From Guyanagaster necrorhizus (lineage: Eukaryota; Basidiomycota; Agaricomycetes; Agaricales; Physalacriaceae), in the NCBI RefSeq assembly GCF_019112545.1, contig NW_025064930.1:86692-150691 (forward strand): a DNA stretch of 64,000 nucleotides, in the 5' to 3' direction. Position numbers and translations under genes: made by a program. Positions within the stretch are counted from its first letter, which is position 1; every line of letters starts with the position of its first letter. Under the pieces are notes generated by a model. It did not search any database and was not told where the DNA came from. It was given only the letters and a program-made list of their open reading frames with translations. Below are positions 10,941 to 23,589 of this stretch, in pieces.

Positions 10941-12554
10941 TCAATGATGATATATATAAAACTGCATACCCACCCTCCACAAGGCTTCCAATCTTTGGGC
11001 ATTTACCTCTGAGATATCAAATGATGCTGGAGCATGGAGTGTCAAGCTCTTCAAACCCTCATTCTCAACTCTGCAGAATCTCAGAAGCTGAACAACAGCA
11101 TTTTGGCAATTAATAATGCTATCTCCCATGGCAGATGTATCAATCTTGACAGTTTGAAGTTGAGAAAGAGTAGTTGATTTGGTAAGAATTTCAAAGATGC
11201 TTTAAAGGTGGACAATATTTTCCAGCTCTTTGATCAAAAGCTCCTCCAGGTTTCCAAACTCATTCACTCTGAGAAGCCCCCAACAATCATTTGTGGGGGG
11301 GTGCATAAGAACCAGATGCTTTAATGCACATTGTGATCTATGCACAAGGCATATAATGCTCTCAGATAGCTCACAAACTCCACCAAAATTGATTCAAAAG
11401 TGTTTAAGAGCAGATAGAGTGAGACTATTGAGCAGAATGATGATTGTGGAAGGAGAATTGGTATTAATACTGAATGCCCAGGGTAATACAATGTTCAGTG
11501 AAAATGATTTGAGCAATGTTGAATGCATGAAATCAGATATGGGGTGAGATGGGCCAAGAGGAGAATACTCAACATGTTGGAATGCCATGGTGTCAAGTTT
11601 GTATGCAAGCTTGAAGAGTGCAAGAGCATCCTCAGTGGAGAGAGACCCAGTGACTACTATGGTGTTTATTTGTGGCTATAGAATGATAATATGGCTGGGA
11701 TGTAGAAAAGGTTGAACATTATTGACAATAAGCTGAAGAAGGCTGATAACATTATGCAGCAATGGGACTTTCTTATGCATTGTGGTAGACCTGTATTCAC
11801 TCAAGTTGCATTGGAAGCTAACCAGAGCATCCAAAAGTAAGTCTACAGTAAGGAGATTATTCTTGTCCAAGGTCAAGTGTTCTCATCAATACAATACTGA
11901 TATTAAAATGAGAAGGAGTGACTGTAGAATTGGACTATGAAGTCTGACTTGGAGAGGATAGTTGGTGGAACAATAGACATGCATGGAAAGCAGCCATGCT
12001 GCCCTCAGGTGTGGATGGTCATTCTGCAGCCTATAGTTATGGGTGGAATGGCTTGAGGGCAAAAAAGTCAAGTTGATCATAGACCACATTCAAGGATACT
12101 TCAGCAATATGTGCCTCCAGTTTAAGCAAACCATGCCAAGCTTCCATTGATACAGAATATCAAGTTGCTGACTTGACAAGTATGGATCTGAATAGACAGT
12201 ATATGAATCCTTGGCATTTCTCATGGTGTGTGCAAATATTTTGCATAACATATCAACAGGCAAACAACAAATGGGGTTCAAGACATTGGTACAGCACTGC
12301 ATATTCCAAACCAGACTATTCTGCTCCTGTGATAGCCTATCCAACTTTGCCTGCACAGTAGTAATACATGCCTCAAGGTTGGCCAAGCATAGCTCACCAG
12401 CCCACTGTGTTTCTCTGAAGAATGCCTCTTGCACCTCAGATGGTGATAAATTGGTGGAGAGAAGAGCTTTTATTTCAGAATCTGGAGCAGATCGAACCAG
12501 TGGTATATCTGCACATGTAGCATCCACATTTTGAGCAATTATGAGGCATATCAA
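10941..12554 (-). pseudogene. F-box/LRR protein, CpG-decayed
   Basis: On the minus strand an N-terminal region of about 90 residues (LSTNLSPSEVQEAFFRE..) leads to PICCLPVDMLCKIFAHTM, an F-box core with the LPxxxLxxIF pattern. WKLGMVCLNWRHILLKYP, the usual end of agaric F-box domains, follows. Downstream, LRR-like text continues through several frames to about 10941, for example RSQCALKHLVLMHP and NEFGNLEELLIKELENI. F-box proteins of this type are substrate receptors of SCF ubiquitin ligases, with a 400-600 residue LRR tail; about 530 codons of homology are visible here. Stops and frameshifts interrupt the tail, and CG dinucleotides are almost gone (one is seen near 12494). It is therefore a host gene that decayed in the same way as the surrounding transposons. 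Confidence 0.7.
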
Positions 12555-14788
12555 CTATAATCAGAGTGATTACTATTGTATAAACATTGATCTAAATGAC
12601 ATATATGTACAGCTGCTATGTGTTTCTGCTATGGTGTGAAATTGTCTCAATGCTGGGAAACAAGATGAGGAGGCTAGAAGCAAGGAGTGTTGTCTATGTT
12701 GTGACAACAAAGCAAAATAAAGTGTGCTTCCTGGACTGGGTTTCAGCAATTCTTGGCAATGTCTCAGATAAGGCAGAGATTTGCAAATCATGAATGTTTT
12801 GTGGCCAACCTGCATGACTGAAAAGTAGACTGAAGACTGAAGAGAAGAGCATTGTCATGCAGGTGGTTATCATGGACTGACAGGTATCATTGATATCATC
12901 ATAGGTTCCAAATACAATGATCATAATCATTGTAATCTCAAGTGCAGTAAGTGATATGCTTGGGTTTCTGATCAGTGACACAAAGAAAGAATTGAACCAA
13001 ATTGCCTACAATTGATAAGAATAAAATTTATGCCATGGGAGTCATAGAAAATGATGGTTTTAAGCAAGGCAACTCTTTCAGCTGGCTGCCACATCAACTG
13101 GAGAAGTGGTCTTGAGCTTTGATTTTCTTTTTGTCATTCAATTGAAATCATTATCAGGGACACAGAGGATTAGTTCTCAAGTATTACCATCTCTGCATTC
13201 TTGGCCAATATATCAAGCCAGCTGTGCTTGCACTTGTCAACAAATGCTATCAAGCCTCCAAGATTTGCAAGGTCAATAATGCAGAGCTCTGCCTTTGAAT
13301 AATCCATATCCTTCTGGAGTCATACAGCACCAGTTTGAGTTTCTTTTGCAACTCTCAAGACAACAGAGGACTGCCTTCATCCTCTCCCTCTTCTCCTTCT
13401 GCCCCTCTCTTTATTTCTACAGGCCAGAATCAACCACTCAGGATCCATCCCAGAAAAATGTTTCAATGCCTCAAATCCTAAGCTGATGTTTGCTATGACA
13501 ATAATGGTCATCTGATTAAGTTGACTGAATGACTGGAGGCATAATCCTGTTTTGTTTGGCAAAGAATTGTTCATGAGTCTTAGGATCCATGGTGAAGGTA
13601 GATGATAATCTTGTTAGAGAGCAGCATTTTATAGCAAACCTGTGACAGAGAGCTAAACATATGTGTGTGCTTGTCATCTCACTAGCATCTATTGCATAAC
13701 ACTGTAATGATGATGGTTTTGGTAAGGACTTCAGTTTACTCAGCAGTCACCAAAGAGAGCCAAAATTGATATACTGACAATAGCTTGAATATGAAAGAGT
13801 GAGGTGGATGGTTATAAGTCTTCTATTCCTGGCCATACATATGGTTGGCTCATTAGAAGTATATCATCACTTCTTGCAGAGATAGAGCACAATGCACATG
13901 TCCAGTGGCATATCCAGGGTTTAGCCCAGCATCAAGGATGTTGAATTCTTCTAAACAGTAGTTGGTCAGAACATGCTTACTACCTAAGCAGAAAATACAT
14001 ACTAGTTGATGGGACCTGCTTAAGCAGTCAAAGTGTACCATCCAAAGAGAGCCATATGCTCCAACATAGTCCAAAACTGAGCTCATTCAGTCATCATTTT
14101 GTGACTCATAGAAGATAAGACACAAGGAATTGGACTATTGCTTGGGAAACAGGAGAGAATGGCCATTGGTGCATTATAAACAGCTTGAATCCACTAGAAT
14201 AGGTTGTTTGAGGTTGAAGGTTATGACTGGATCAGGAGATGTATGGGCACAAAACAGATGAGGGTAAATAATGGTATAGGAGGTAGGCCTAGATGATTGG
14301 GCTTCATTGGAATAGAGTGTGGCACCATAGTATAAGGAGATACTAATATCCATTATGTTCTGAATCTAAAGTGAAGGAGACCACTACATTAAATGATGGT
14401 GGTCAGAGACACTGAAAATAACTGTACCCCAATCAAAATATGTGGTGTTGTTGGCTAAGAATTTTTGCACTTATTCCACTGGATTTTCATCTTGTGGTAA
14501 AGGCCAGATAGTTGATATAGATTCTTCAGGTGATATTTGGAGTGGAACAGAGACATCACATTGTTGTAGACAATGATATCAGGATGCTCCAATGCTGATA
14601 TTCCTGGTCCTCAGTAATATATATAAGGCTAATAGCAATGATAGCATAAAGTGTAACTCACAAAGAGATACTTAGCCCAAGTTGGACCATGTAAATCTTC
14701 TTAAACTTCCACACAGAATTGTCTATGTCACTTCACATCCACTGTCTGAGAGCAGAACATAAAAGTCTGCATCAATATAGAACAAGAT
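12555..14788. other. CpG-poor sequence, possible decayed host genes
   Basis: Short minus frames at 12694-12981 (with DTCQSMITTCMTMLF, a hydrophobic stretch) and near 13260 (KAELCIIDLANLGGLIAFV) look protein-like, but I cannot assign them. The end at 14788 abuts the target duplication of the G1 retrotransposon. Confidence 0.35.
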
Positions 14789-14793
14789 GGCAC

Positions 14794-15254
14794 TGTTATA
14801 ATTTTTCCTTTCTTTCTTCATATTAACCCCTATTTATACTTAGTCAGAATATCTACTCTAGTGTTTAAGACTGTGGGATCAGATTAGTCATCACAACAAG
14901 CTGAATCCATCATTGTCTTTTGACATGACAATGATACTCAATGATGCACAATATTCCTTTTGTAGATGATAGTGATGCTCAAGAATAAAGAGCACAACAA
15001 CTTGGACAAACATAATAAGTAGTGGTATTAATATCACTATGGATGACTAGTATATAAGTAGGATAGCTCTTGCTGTATGACCCCAGCTTTGAACTAAAGT
15101 TTATTCACACTACTTCATTCTTGATCCTTTTGCCTATAGCCTTGAAAGCATATTGGTCAATAAAGCACAACAAGTAGACTCAGATGTAACTGTATGACCA
15201 TGATACAGCACCTGTTTATCACATGTTTTGATCACATGCAACTTAGGTCTAACA
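14794..15254 (+). repeat. 5' LTR of G1 (family A)
   Basis: It starts TGTTATAATT and ends GTCTAACA, with TG..CA ends. It is 461 bp, the same length as the 3' LTR. The internal region begins at 15255 with attagct, a remnant of the primer site seen better in G2. Confidence 0.93.
15051..15058 (+). promoter_or_regulatory. TATA box in the family A LTR
   Basis: TATATAAG sits in the LTR. The conserved motif agctttgagctaa (here agctttgaactaa, 15085-15097) starts 34 bp downstream. The same 34-bp spacing is seen in the LTRs at 20822 (21079 and 21113) and 48291 (48548 and 48582), so transcription probably starts at or near that motif. Confidence 0.6.
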
Positions 15255-15491
15255 ATTAGCTTTCACTTTTGCTTCCCTTTTCTTATGCATAATAAGCACA
15301 AAGGAAACTGAATGCCACCTGCCTAAAGAACCCTGATCTCACAGATGATTTCTGTAAACTCCTACCTTCCATCATCAGAATGCTACTCAGGCTTCTCACC
15401 ATGATCCAACTTTGTTGAGAATGCCAATCAGTTACTGCTTGGATAGTCAGGCACTATCAAGCATTCCAGCAAGTCCAGCAAATTCTCTGTA

Positions 15492-16870
15492 ATGTCACAT
15501 CCAACCTCCTCTTCTATAACATCCCTCCCTCTGCCCAAGTCTCCTTTCAGCCCTAGGTTAGAGCCATACCAGAAGCTCAGCTTAGTGGCTCAAGTATACA
15601 GGATGATCAAGAAGAAGCAAGACACACCTACTTCCTCAGAAGAACTAATAGCAGAAACAGCAACAATTGCCTTGCAGGCTTCAGAAACCTGTGGATCCTG
15701 CTGAGCTTCCCTCCAGTCCTGAACTGTGAAGACCAGGATCTCTTCCATGACTTCTTTGATGACAAGCTATCCCCCAACACTTCCACTGCTCTAAGAGAGC
15801 CTGAGATTGGAGACCATGCTAGGGACTCTCTTGATACCTCTAGAGTGGCTTCAAGACCCTGAAGTGTTTGATCACAGATGACAATTCTCTCTATTCATTC
15901 CCCAGACTGCCAACTGAGTGATGATGTCCATCCTTCAATCAGTGGCCAAACCCAATGGGGGTGCTACTCAAAAATGCTGCCATTCTGCAATACTGCCCTG
16001 ATCTGTTAAGGAAACCCTGCCTCTTCAAGGGTGCATCTGACAACATCAACTGCTTCCTCATTAACTGCAAATAGTACTTTGAGGTATATACAGCATTCCT
16101 CAGAACTGACATGAACTGAGTCATGTTTGCCTGCTTGTACCTCAAGGAGAAGGCAAAGACCTGGTGGATTTTGATCTCCCCAAACTTTTACTCAACAACC
16201 AGGCAGCATCATTGACTGCCATCCTGGCCAGTCTTCAAATAAATGCTCATGGACAAGTTCATTGATCCAGCCATGCAGAAGGTTCACAAGTCAAAGATCA
16301 AGGAGTACAAGATGGGTGACAAGTTGGCAACCAAGTACTTCAATGAATTGGAACATCTCACTAAGCTCACTGGAATCCATGATGACATCAACAATAATAG
16401 CTGAATGGTGAAAGCCCTCAAATGAGAGGCTCCATCTTCCTACATCAAAATGATCTCAGATATCAGGATGAATATCCTGAAGGGATATGATGCTTAGAAA
16501 GAATGAGTAGTGGAGATGTATAAGAAAAGACAATGGCAGAAGGCAGAGCAGTCAAATCTGCAGGAGTATCACAAACCAAATCAGCCTATGAACTCCAAAC
16601 CAGGCAGCCAGACTACCTCTGCTAAAACCACCATATCAATAACTGCGAGTTATAGGACACAGAAAACTGCAACAGATACTACATATACTGGAGCCAGCAA
16701 ACCAATGGACATCAATCAACTCAAGAAGGAGGGGAAATGCTTCAGTTGTGGTCAAAAGAGTGACATGTCATAGGATTGCCCAAAGAAGAAGTGCACAAGA
16801 GAAGACATTTGGGTGCAGATCACTGAACTGCAGAAAGAAGAAGAGGAACTCAGCACAGAAACAAAGATTA
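15492..16870 (+). pseudogene. G1 gag relic
   Basis: A 70-codon frame opens at 15492. The capsid-like retrotransposon gag domain lies at about 15950-16500, with FKGASDNINCF, LKEKAKTWWILISPNF and DKFIDPA recognisable across stops. A zinc-knuckle relic CFSCGQKSDMS then a stop then DC lies at 16738-16779. Its histidine ligand has become Asp, so metal binding would be lost. In intact relatives Gag forms the particle and binds the RNA. Confidence 0.8.
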
Positions 16871-17199
16871 AAGAGGTAAAAGGCAGGGCTGACCAGTGAG
16901 CAATTTCACAGAGTCAGCCAAAAAATGGAACAGTGTGTCACCAGTAGCCATGAGATGGACTAATAGTACTTCTGTAGAAACTGCTATGTCTAATTTACAC
17001 ACACATTTGAATATACCCAAATCTCTCACTACCACACACACTCTGCCTGAATCACCAAAGACAAAAGCTCAAATGCCTACAGGCCAAACAAGGGGAGAGA
17101 CCCCTACTAAATGACTCAAGCCATTCAACACTGAATGGATATGATTGGCCATCAGAGAAGCATCAACAGAGAAAGCAGCTAAGGCAGTACTCAAGAATT

Positions 17200-20100
17200 G
17201 GATACACAAGACCTGAGCTAAAGAAGTCATTGATGAAATGATCAAGGGGATAAAGAAAGCAGAGCAGTACTGAGCTCTAGAATAGCTCAATGAGCTGCAA
17301 GGACCCCAATAATATATCTGCAGGACCAAAGCCTTGGAGTGGGACCTAACCACTAAGACCCAAATTGAAACACTTACCAATTGGTCAATGCATATGGTAA
17401 TCACCCTGATTGATAGCAGCTGTACTGGCAGCTCTATTAACCATGCCTTTGTTGACAGGCACAATCTCTTCACTAGAGCTATAGCTGCCCCTATCCCCAT
17501 TTACAATGTGGATGGAACAAAGAACTAAGCTGGCTCAATAACTGAGTTTGTTGAGCTACACTTAACCATTGGCAATCATTCTGAGTGAATCAACCTTGCT
17601 ATCACCAATCTGAGAACCAAAGAAATGTTCCTGGGACATGATTGGCTCATGTGACACAACCCATTGGTCAATTGAAAGACTGGATGAATCAATTTCACAA
17701 GATGCAAGTGCTAAAAACTCCTGTTTGAACTTCCAGATGAGGACTCTGAGGATTGATAGAATGAAGAAATGGAGGATGATGAAACCATTCTCACCATCAA
17801 TGTCCAACAGGCACTACACATTTGAGCAATGCACCATGCTAATGACTTAGCCACCAAAGTGAATGCTGAGAAGGAGAAGAAGACATTTGAGGAGATGATC
17901 CCTGAATGGGCCTGAGATTATTGAGACTTATTCACCAAAGAAAGTTTTGATGAGTTACCAGAACTCAAGCCCTGGAATCATGTGATCAAGTTGATCTCCA
18001 ATGCAAGTGCTAATCTTGATTGCAAAACGTATTCTCTCAGCAATCAAGAACAACAGGAACTCAACAAGTTTCTGAAAGAGAACCTCTCCAGTAGACAGAT
18101 CTGATCATCAAAATCTCCTATAGCCTCACCATTCTTCTTTGTCAAAAAGAAAGACAGAAAACTCTGACCTATACAGGATTACCAGAAGCTAAATGAGATG
18201 ATGATCAAGAATTGTTATCCTCTTCTGCTGATCTCCAAGTTGATGGACAAACTCCATAGGACCCAGTACTACACCAAGTTGGACATCAGGTGGGGGTACA
18301 ACAATGTCTGAATTAAGGAGGGTGATGAGTGGAAGGCAGCTTTCTGGACCAACCAAGGGTTATTTGAACTCATAGTAATGTTTTTCAGATTAACCAACTC
18401 ACTAGCTACCTTCCAGTGGATGATGAACAACATTTTCAAAGACCTCATATCCACTGAAAAAGTCATGATTTACTTGAATAACATACTCATCATGTCCAAG
18501 GATCATGATAAACACCAATGACTAGTTTGTCAAAGTACTTGAGCTCATGAGGAGACACAAGCTTTTTCTCAAAGTGAAAAAGTGTGAATTTGAAGTGTTA
18601 GAGATGAAATACCTCAGGGTTATCATCAGTGAAGGAAGTATGCAAATGGACTCTATCAAGGTAGCTGGTGTAACTGACTGGCCAGTACCAACAAAGAAAA
18701 AGAAGCTTCAGTCATTCCTAGGGTTCACCAACTTCTACCACTGGTTTATTCAGATCATGCAACCAATGACTCAGTTAACCAGCAATGCTCCCTGGAGATG
18801 GAGATCTTTACAACAGGTTGCATTCAATGACCTCAAACAGCACTTGGCAGAAGATGTTATCCTTGCTATCCTGATGCAAAAAGAGAAATTCAGAGTAGAG
18901 GCAGACTCCAGTGAGGGAGCAATTAGCACAGTACTTTCTCAAGAACAGAATGAGAGATGGAGGCCAGTTGCTTTTCTCTCAAAAGCACTGACAGTCATGG
19001 AATGAAATTATGAGATTTATGACAAAGAGCTCTTTGCCATCATGCTCACCCTGAAGGAATGGCAGCACTACCTAATCAGAGCAGCTCAGATCTTTGAAGT
19101 TTGGACAGACCACCAAAATCTCCAATACTTCTGATTACCCCAGAAACTTAACAGGAGGCAAGTCCACTGGATAATCAAACTCTCTCAATATGAGTATATC
19201 TTGCATTACAAGGCTGGAGTGGCCAACAAGAAAGCAGACTGACTCAGCTGATAAGCTGATCATGATCAAGGTGGAGAGGACAATGATGGAGTGGTGTTAT
19301 TAAAGCCTGAATGTTTTCAGGCAATGATAATGCCAACAGAGAAGGAAATCCATGAGTGGATCAAAAGTGCTACAAGAGATAACAGCAAGTGAGACCAACA
19401 TGTGGCACTCTCATTGAACCATGAGTGAGAAGTGACAAAAGAGGGTGGAATGATCTGCTATGATGGACAAATCTATATCCCATGGGACCAGCAACTCTGT
19501 GGCAAAATCATCACCATGTGTCATGACTATGCAACTGTGGAACACCTGGAGATCACTAAGACCAAGGAGTTAGTTCTATAGGAATGTTGGTGGCCAAAAA
19601 TAGGCCAAGACATCAAGCATTACATCAAGAGGTGCAAAACCTGTCAATGGGAAAAATCAACAATATAACTATGAGCTGTATCACTCTATCTGAATGAGGT
19701 CCTGCAATCACCATAGACCCATATCTTGATAGACATGATTACTGGATTACCTGATTGCAATAGCTATGATGCAATCATCATCATCATCAACCAGTTCTCA
19801 AAAGTGATCATTCTGATCATGTGCTCAATAGAATTAACCTTGGAAGGATGGGCTAAGATCTTACACAACAAGATTTATGCCAAATATAGCATGCCTCAGA
19901 TCATTATCTCAGATCAGGGCCTCCAGTTCATCTCTAAATTCCTTGATAACCTGTACAAACTCCTCAGCATTTGATGAAATGCTTCAATGGCATATCATCC
20001 ATAGATGGATAGACAAACAGAGAGAGCAAATCAAGAAATTAAGAAATACCTTTGATTATTTATCAACTATCAACAGAATGACTGGGTCAAATGGCTTGCT

Positions 20101-20790
20101 CTCACCATCTTTCAACACATCAACAGAGTCCACTCTGCCACTGGGAAAACACCATTCTTTGTCAATTTCAGCTGACATCCTAATGTCTCACATAGTCCAA
20201 GTCCCTACCTCCACACCCACAATTCATGACTTCTCACACAAAATGTCTAAAATCCACTTTGAAACACAAGCTGCTCTGGAAAAGGCAGCTTCATCTATGA
20301 AAAAACAATATGATAAACACTGAAACACTATCTGCATATATAATGTCAATAATAAAGTCTGGTTGGATACTTTCAACCTTCATCTCTCTCAACTAAAACA
20401 GAAGCTCTCCAATAAATGCACAGGCCTCTTTTCCATCATCACAAAGGTTGGTGCCTCTGCCTACTGACTCCATCTCCCTGCTGTCTGGAAAATTCATGAC
20501 ATTTTCAATGAAACACTACTCACTCCCTTTATTGCATTTGCATTCTCAAACCAAGAATGACTGCCACCTCCACCCCTGGATCTTATTAATGATGAGGAGT
20601 ACTATGAAATTGATCAAGTGTTAAATCATAAATTGTGGAAGGTCAAGGCCAAGAGAGGAGGAACTATAATGATAGTGAATTATTTGGTTAGTTGGAAGGG
20701 CTACAACTCTGAATCTAACTAATGGGTGAATGAAAAATGAATAGATGCAGACAATGCCATACATGATTATGAATTATCTCTTAATTAAGC
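17200..20790 (+). pseudogene. G1 pol relic: protease, RT, RNase H, integrase, chromodomain
   Basis: Domains in order: aspartic protease with LIDSSCTGSSI (Asp codon 17412-17414); reverse transcriptase from about 18090 (SPFFFVKKKD, YYTKLDIRWGYNN) with the catalytic YLDD box turned into YLNN at 18471-18482; RNase H at about 18889-19250 (VEADSSEGAI, YDKELFAIML, WTDHQNL). Integrase runs from about 19519 with the zinc pair CKTC, core residues in LIDMITGLP and ISDQGLQF, and a glutamate after QTERANQE. The C-terminus has a chromodomain at about 20585-20750 (EYYEIDQVLNHK, YLVSWKGYNSESN). Chromodomains of this clade bind modified histone H3 and steer integration to heterochromatin. Many in-frame stops make it non-coding. 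Confidence 0.88.
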
Positions 20791-20810
20791 CATCAGAATG
20801 ATAGTCTTAA

Positions 20811-20818
20811 GGAGGAGG
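20811..20818 (+). other. Polypurine tract of G1
   Basis: GGAGGAGG lies 3 bases ahead of the 3' LTR, where plus-strand DNA synthesis would be primed. G3 has the equivalent tract. Confidence 0.65.
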
Positions 20819-20821
20819 TAA

Positions 20822-21282
20822 TATTATGATTTTTCCTTCCTTTCTTTATACTAACCTCTATTTATACTTAGTCAGAGCATCTATCCTAGCACTTAAGACT
20901 GTGGGATCAGATTAGTCATCATAACAAGCCAAATATGTCATTGTCTTTTGATGCAACAATGATACTCAATGATGCACAATATCCCTTTTGTAGATGATAG
21001 TAATGCTCAAGAATAAAGAGTATAACAACTTGAACAAACATAATAAGTAGTGGTATTAATATCACTATGGATGACTGGTATATAAGTAGAATAGCTCTTG
21101 CTGTATGATCCCAGCTTTGAGCTAAAGTTTATTCACACTACTTTATTCTTGATCCTTTTGCCTATAGTCTTGAAAGCATATTGGTCAATAAAGCACAACA
21201 AGTGGACTCAGATGTAACTGTATGAACATGATACAGCATCTGTTTATCATGTGTTTTGATCACATGTGATGTAGGTCTAACA
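20822..21282 (+). repeat. 3' LTR of G1 (family A)
   Basis: It is 461 bp and collinear with the 5' LTR. Its first dinucleotide has mutated from TG to TA; it ends GTCTAACA. The TATA box is at 21079 and the conserved motif agctttgagctaa at 21113-21125. Confidence 0.93.
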
Positions 21283-21287
21283 GGCAT

Positions 21288-22125
21288 CTAAGGACAAGCA
21301 GATATTAAGTTCAGAATCTGAGAATAGATATTGATTCAACACCACTCTGCCAGTTCAAATCAGATAGACACTCAGATGGCCTATGCAGATTTTTCTTAAA
21401 AGTAGCAGCCCAATTTATGTCAGCATTTAATGCAGGTACAGACAAGGCAAGTGAGAGTCATTTTTATACAAGGAGTGCTTCTGTAGGATTTAGGGAAAAG
21501 GAAAAGAAACCAGAATACTTGATTTACTGGCCTCAGAGGAAAAGCCTGTCTCAATACAAATATGAAGTAGATTGCCCTCTTGCAGCATCTAATACCATGA
21601 TATTGAGAAAGAGAAGACTACAAGTCTTGAGTTGAAGCTTGCATCCATGGATTTTTGGCTTTAAGCCAGTGAGCTTCAGAAATGCCACAGTCATCCAAAG
21701 TGGTCTCTTAGAGTGCATATCCAGTGAATTCTTAGACAGCATGTCACTGGACAATATCATCTCTCATCTCCTGTTTCACTCAGAACCTATCATCTATAGT
21801 CTGACAGGAATGTCAGAAAGTCTAGTGAAAACAAAAATAAGTGAATGCTATTCATAATACTATCCAGAGCACTTGCATTATATAGATCTTCATTGAAATG
21901 CTCTAACAAGATATGTGAAGCCCAGATATTATTCCACTTGGCTACTGAAGTTGGAATAGCAAGGTCTATCACATCTGAGAGAGTCATGTAGACTTTGTCA
22001 GTAAGCTTATTGCATTCTGGTAGGGTTGATGACTCCAGACTGACAAGGCAGAACAATATTTCACTATATGTTGACATGCCCTCAAAGCATTCACATGTGT
22101 AATTTTGCAAATTCTGAGAATACAT
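21288..22125 (-). pseudogene. Unidentified host protein fragment, possibly LRR type
   Basis: The minus frame from 22125 reads SEILFCLVSLESSTLPECNK, then MTLSDVIDLAIPTSVAKWNN and FNEDLYNASALDSIMNSIH. It is leucine-rich and protein-like over about 110 codons, continuing with breaks towards 21400. It resembles the C-terminal part of agaric F-box/LRR proteins, but I cannot name it. G1 lies at its downstream end, so the insertion may have split or terminated it. CpG is depleted. Confidence 0.4.
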
Positions 22126-22319
22126 TAAGTGTATTTGAGTCTACAACACATATGAAGGCCACTATGACTTGCACACAAAGGAATGGTATGACTGTATGCA
22201 AAGTAACAGTATGACCACACATAAAGGAATGTAATGACTGTGTGCAAAGGCTGTTATGACTAGTGCATGATGAAATGAGACTCAGCAGTATATCTGATTA
22301 GAATGATGATTGATGGAGT

Positions 22320-22870
22320 GTATGACTTGATAGCAGAGTGATACCAGCAGGGTCCTACTGCACATGAAGTCCCAGCACTTGGCACTGAATGCATGGATAT
22401 CAGCATGCAGATATGTGCTAAAAATAGAAGAAATATAATTGAAATGATGATCAGAGCTAAGATCAACACTTTGCATCACAGTGATCAATAACACATAGAC
22501 ATGTGGCACAGAGAAAGACATGCTCTAGACTAGAGGTATAAGGCACAGCCATATAACCCTGAATATTTGAACAACTGGCTGAAAGAGATGATACTGGAGC
22601 AAAATAGCAGTCAAGAAAGATAAAGCTAATGATCTAGAATGCATACTGTGTATGGTCTAATGGCTCTGAGAAGATAAGAAAGTGAAGAGACCTGTGGCTA
22701 GACTAAACAGTCAAGCTAATCAATGTCAGATTGCATAGAAACAGCAGGCCCAGCTTTTAGTCAAAATAAAATATGGGTGTCAAATAGTGACATGTGTAGG
22801 AATACTCTCATGGGACTCTGAAACAAAGTCCCACACATTGAAACTACAGTTGACTATTTTGGAATGCATG
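22320..22870 (+). repeat. Fragment of the long LTR, family C
   Basis: Stretches such as ggtcctactgcacatgaag with cccagcacttggc, and aacagcaggcccagc with cccacacattgaaactaca, align in order with 40351-41080 of the family C LTR. Similarity is patchy, so this is an old copy and the ends are uncertain. Confidence 0.55.
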
Positions 22871-23589
22871 ATATTGAAATGCATGAATCTGACTTTGCAT
22901 ATAGATTGGGCTGGAACACAGTTAGAGAGCAGAAAAATGGGCCAGAAATGCATATTGCATAATACATATGGTTCTAGTTAGAAATATGCATTGTCAGATT
23001 CAAAATTGTAGTAAGCTGATATGACATTGTGCATGTATTAAAACAATCAAGAATATAATTTGTTTGTATAGACTATGACAAACATTAAAAAGATTATTGT
23101 AAAGCAGTCCAGCCTATATCTCTATAAACATATCTTCTGAACCAATATGAAAACCATGTGCTAAACCTGAGATTTCATATGAGCATACAAAACAGAAGAA
23201 GAAAGTCTCAACTTACACATCATTGGCTCAGCCTCTAAAGCAGATCTCCCACCCACACCTCACAACAGGAGACTGGCACTGGCTTGTAGTATTTAAACAT
23301 GTTTATGACTATTTTTTCCATTGACATACTGACATTGTGGCACATTTTGCAAACTGAAAGGAAGATGCATTGCTTTTTACACAACAAACCCTTTCATAGA
23401 TGAGCTTATTTAAAAGCTGAAGGCATTTTATGTTTTACAAGATGACTAAGATAGATTAGTACCACAGCTGAGAAAGTTGAGAGGAGCATTATTCAAGGAG
23501 ATGCATGGAAAGCTGATCCAAAAGCCACTCACAGTATTTTGGGACAATAATGATATAGAGATGGATTAGATAATATTGCACAAGTCACA
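22871..23589. other. CpG-poor stretch, nothing recognised
   Basis: There are only short frames, one at 22787-22981. No domain, LTR end or repeat could be supported. Confidence 0.35.

Larger units (their letters stand above)
14794..21282 (+). mobile_element. G1: full-length Ty3/gypsy chromovirus (family A), dead
   Basis: Two 461-bp LTRs in the same orientation enclose gag, protease, reverse transcriptase, RNase H, integrase and chromodomain, in the Ty3/gypsy order. A 5-bp target duplication flanks the whole element: ggcac (14789-14793) and ggcat (21283-21287), with one C/T difference. All coding regions are broken by many stops, largely TGA where Arg (CGA) or Trp is expected, consistent with C to T decay at CpG. 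It is the only copy in the window with both ends present. Its left and right flanks were once one sequence. Confidence 0.93.
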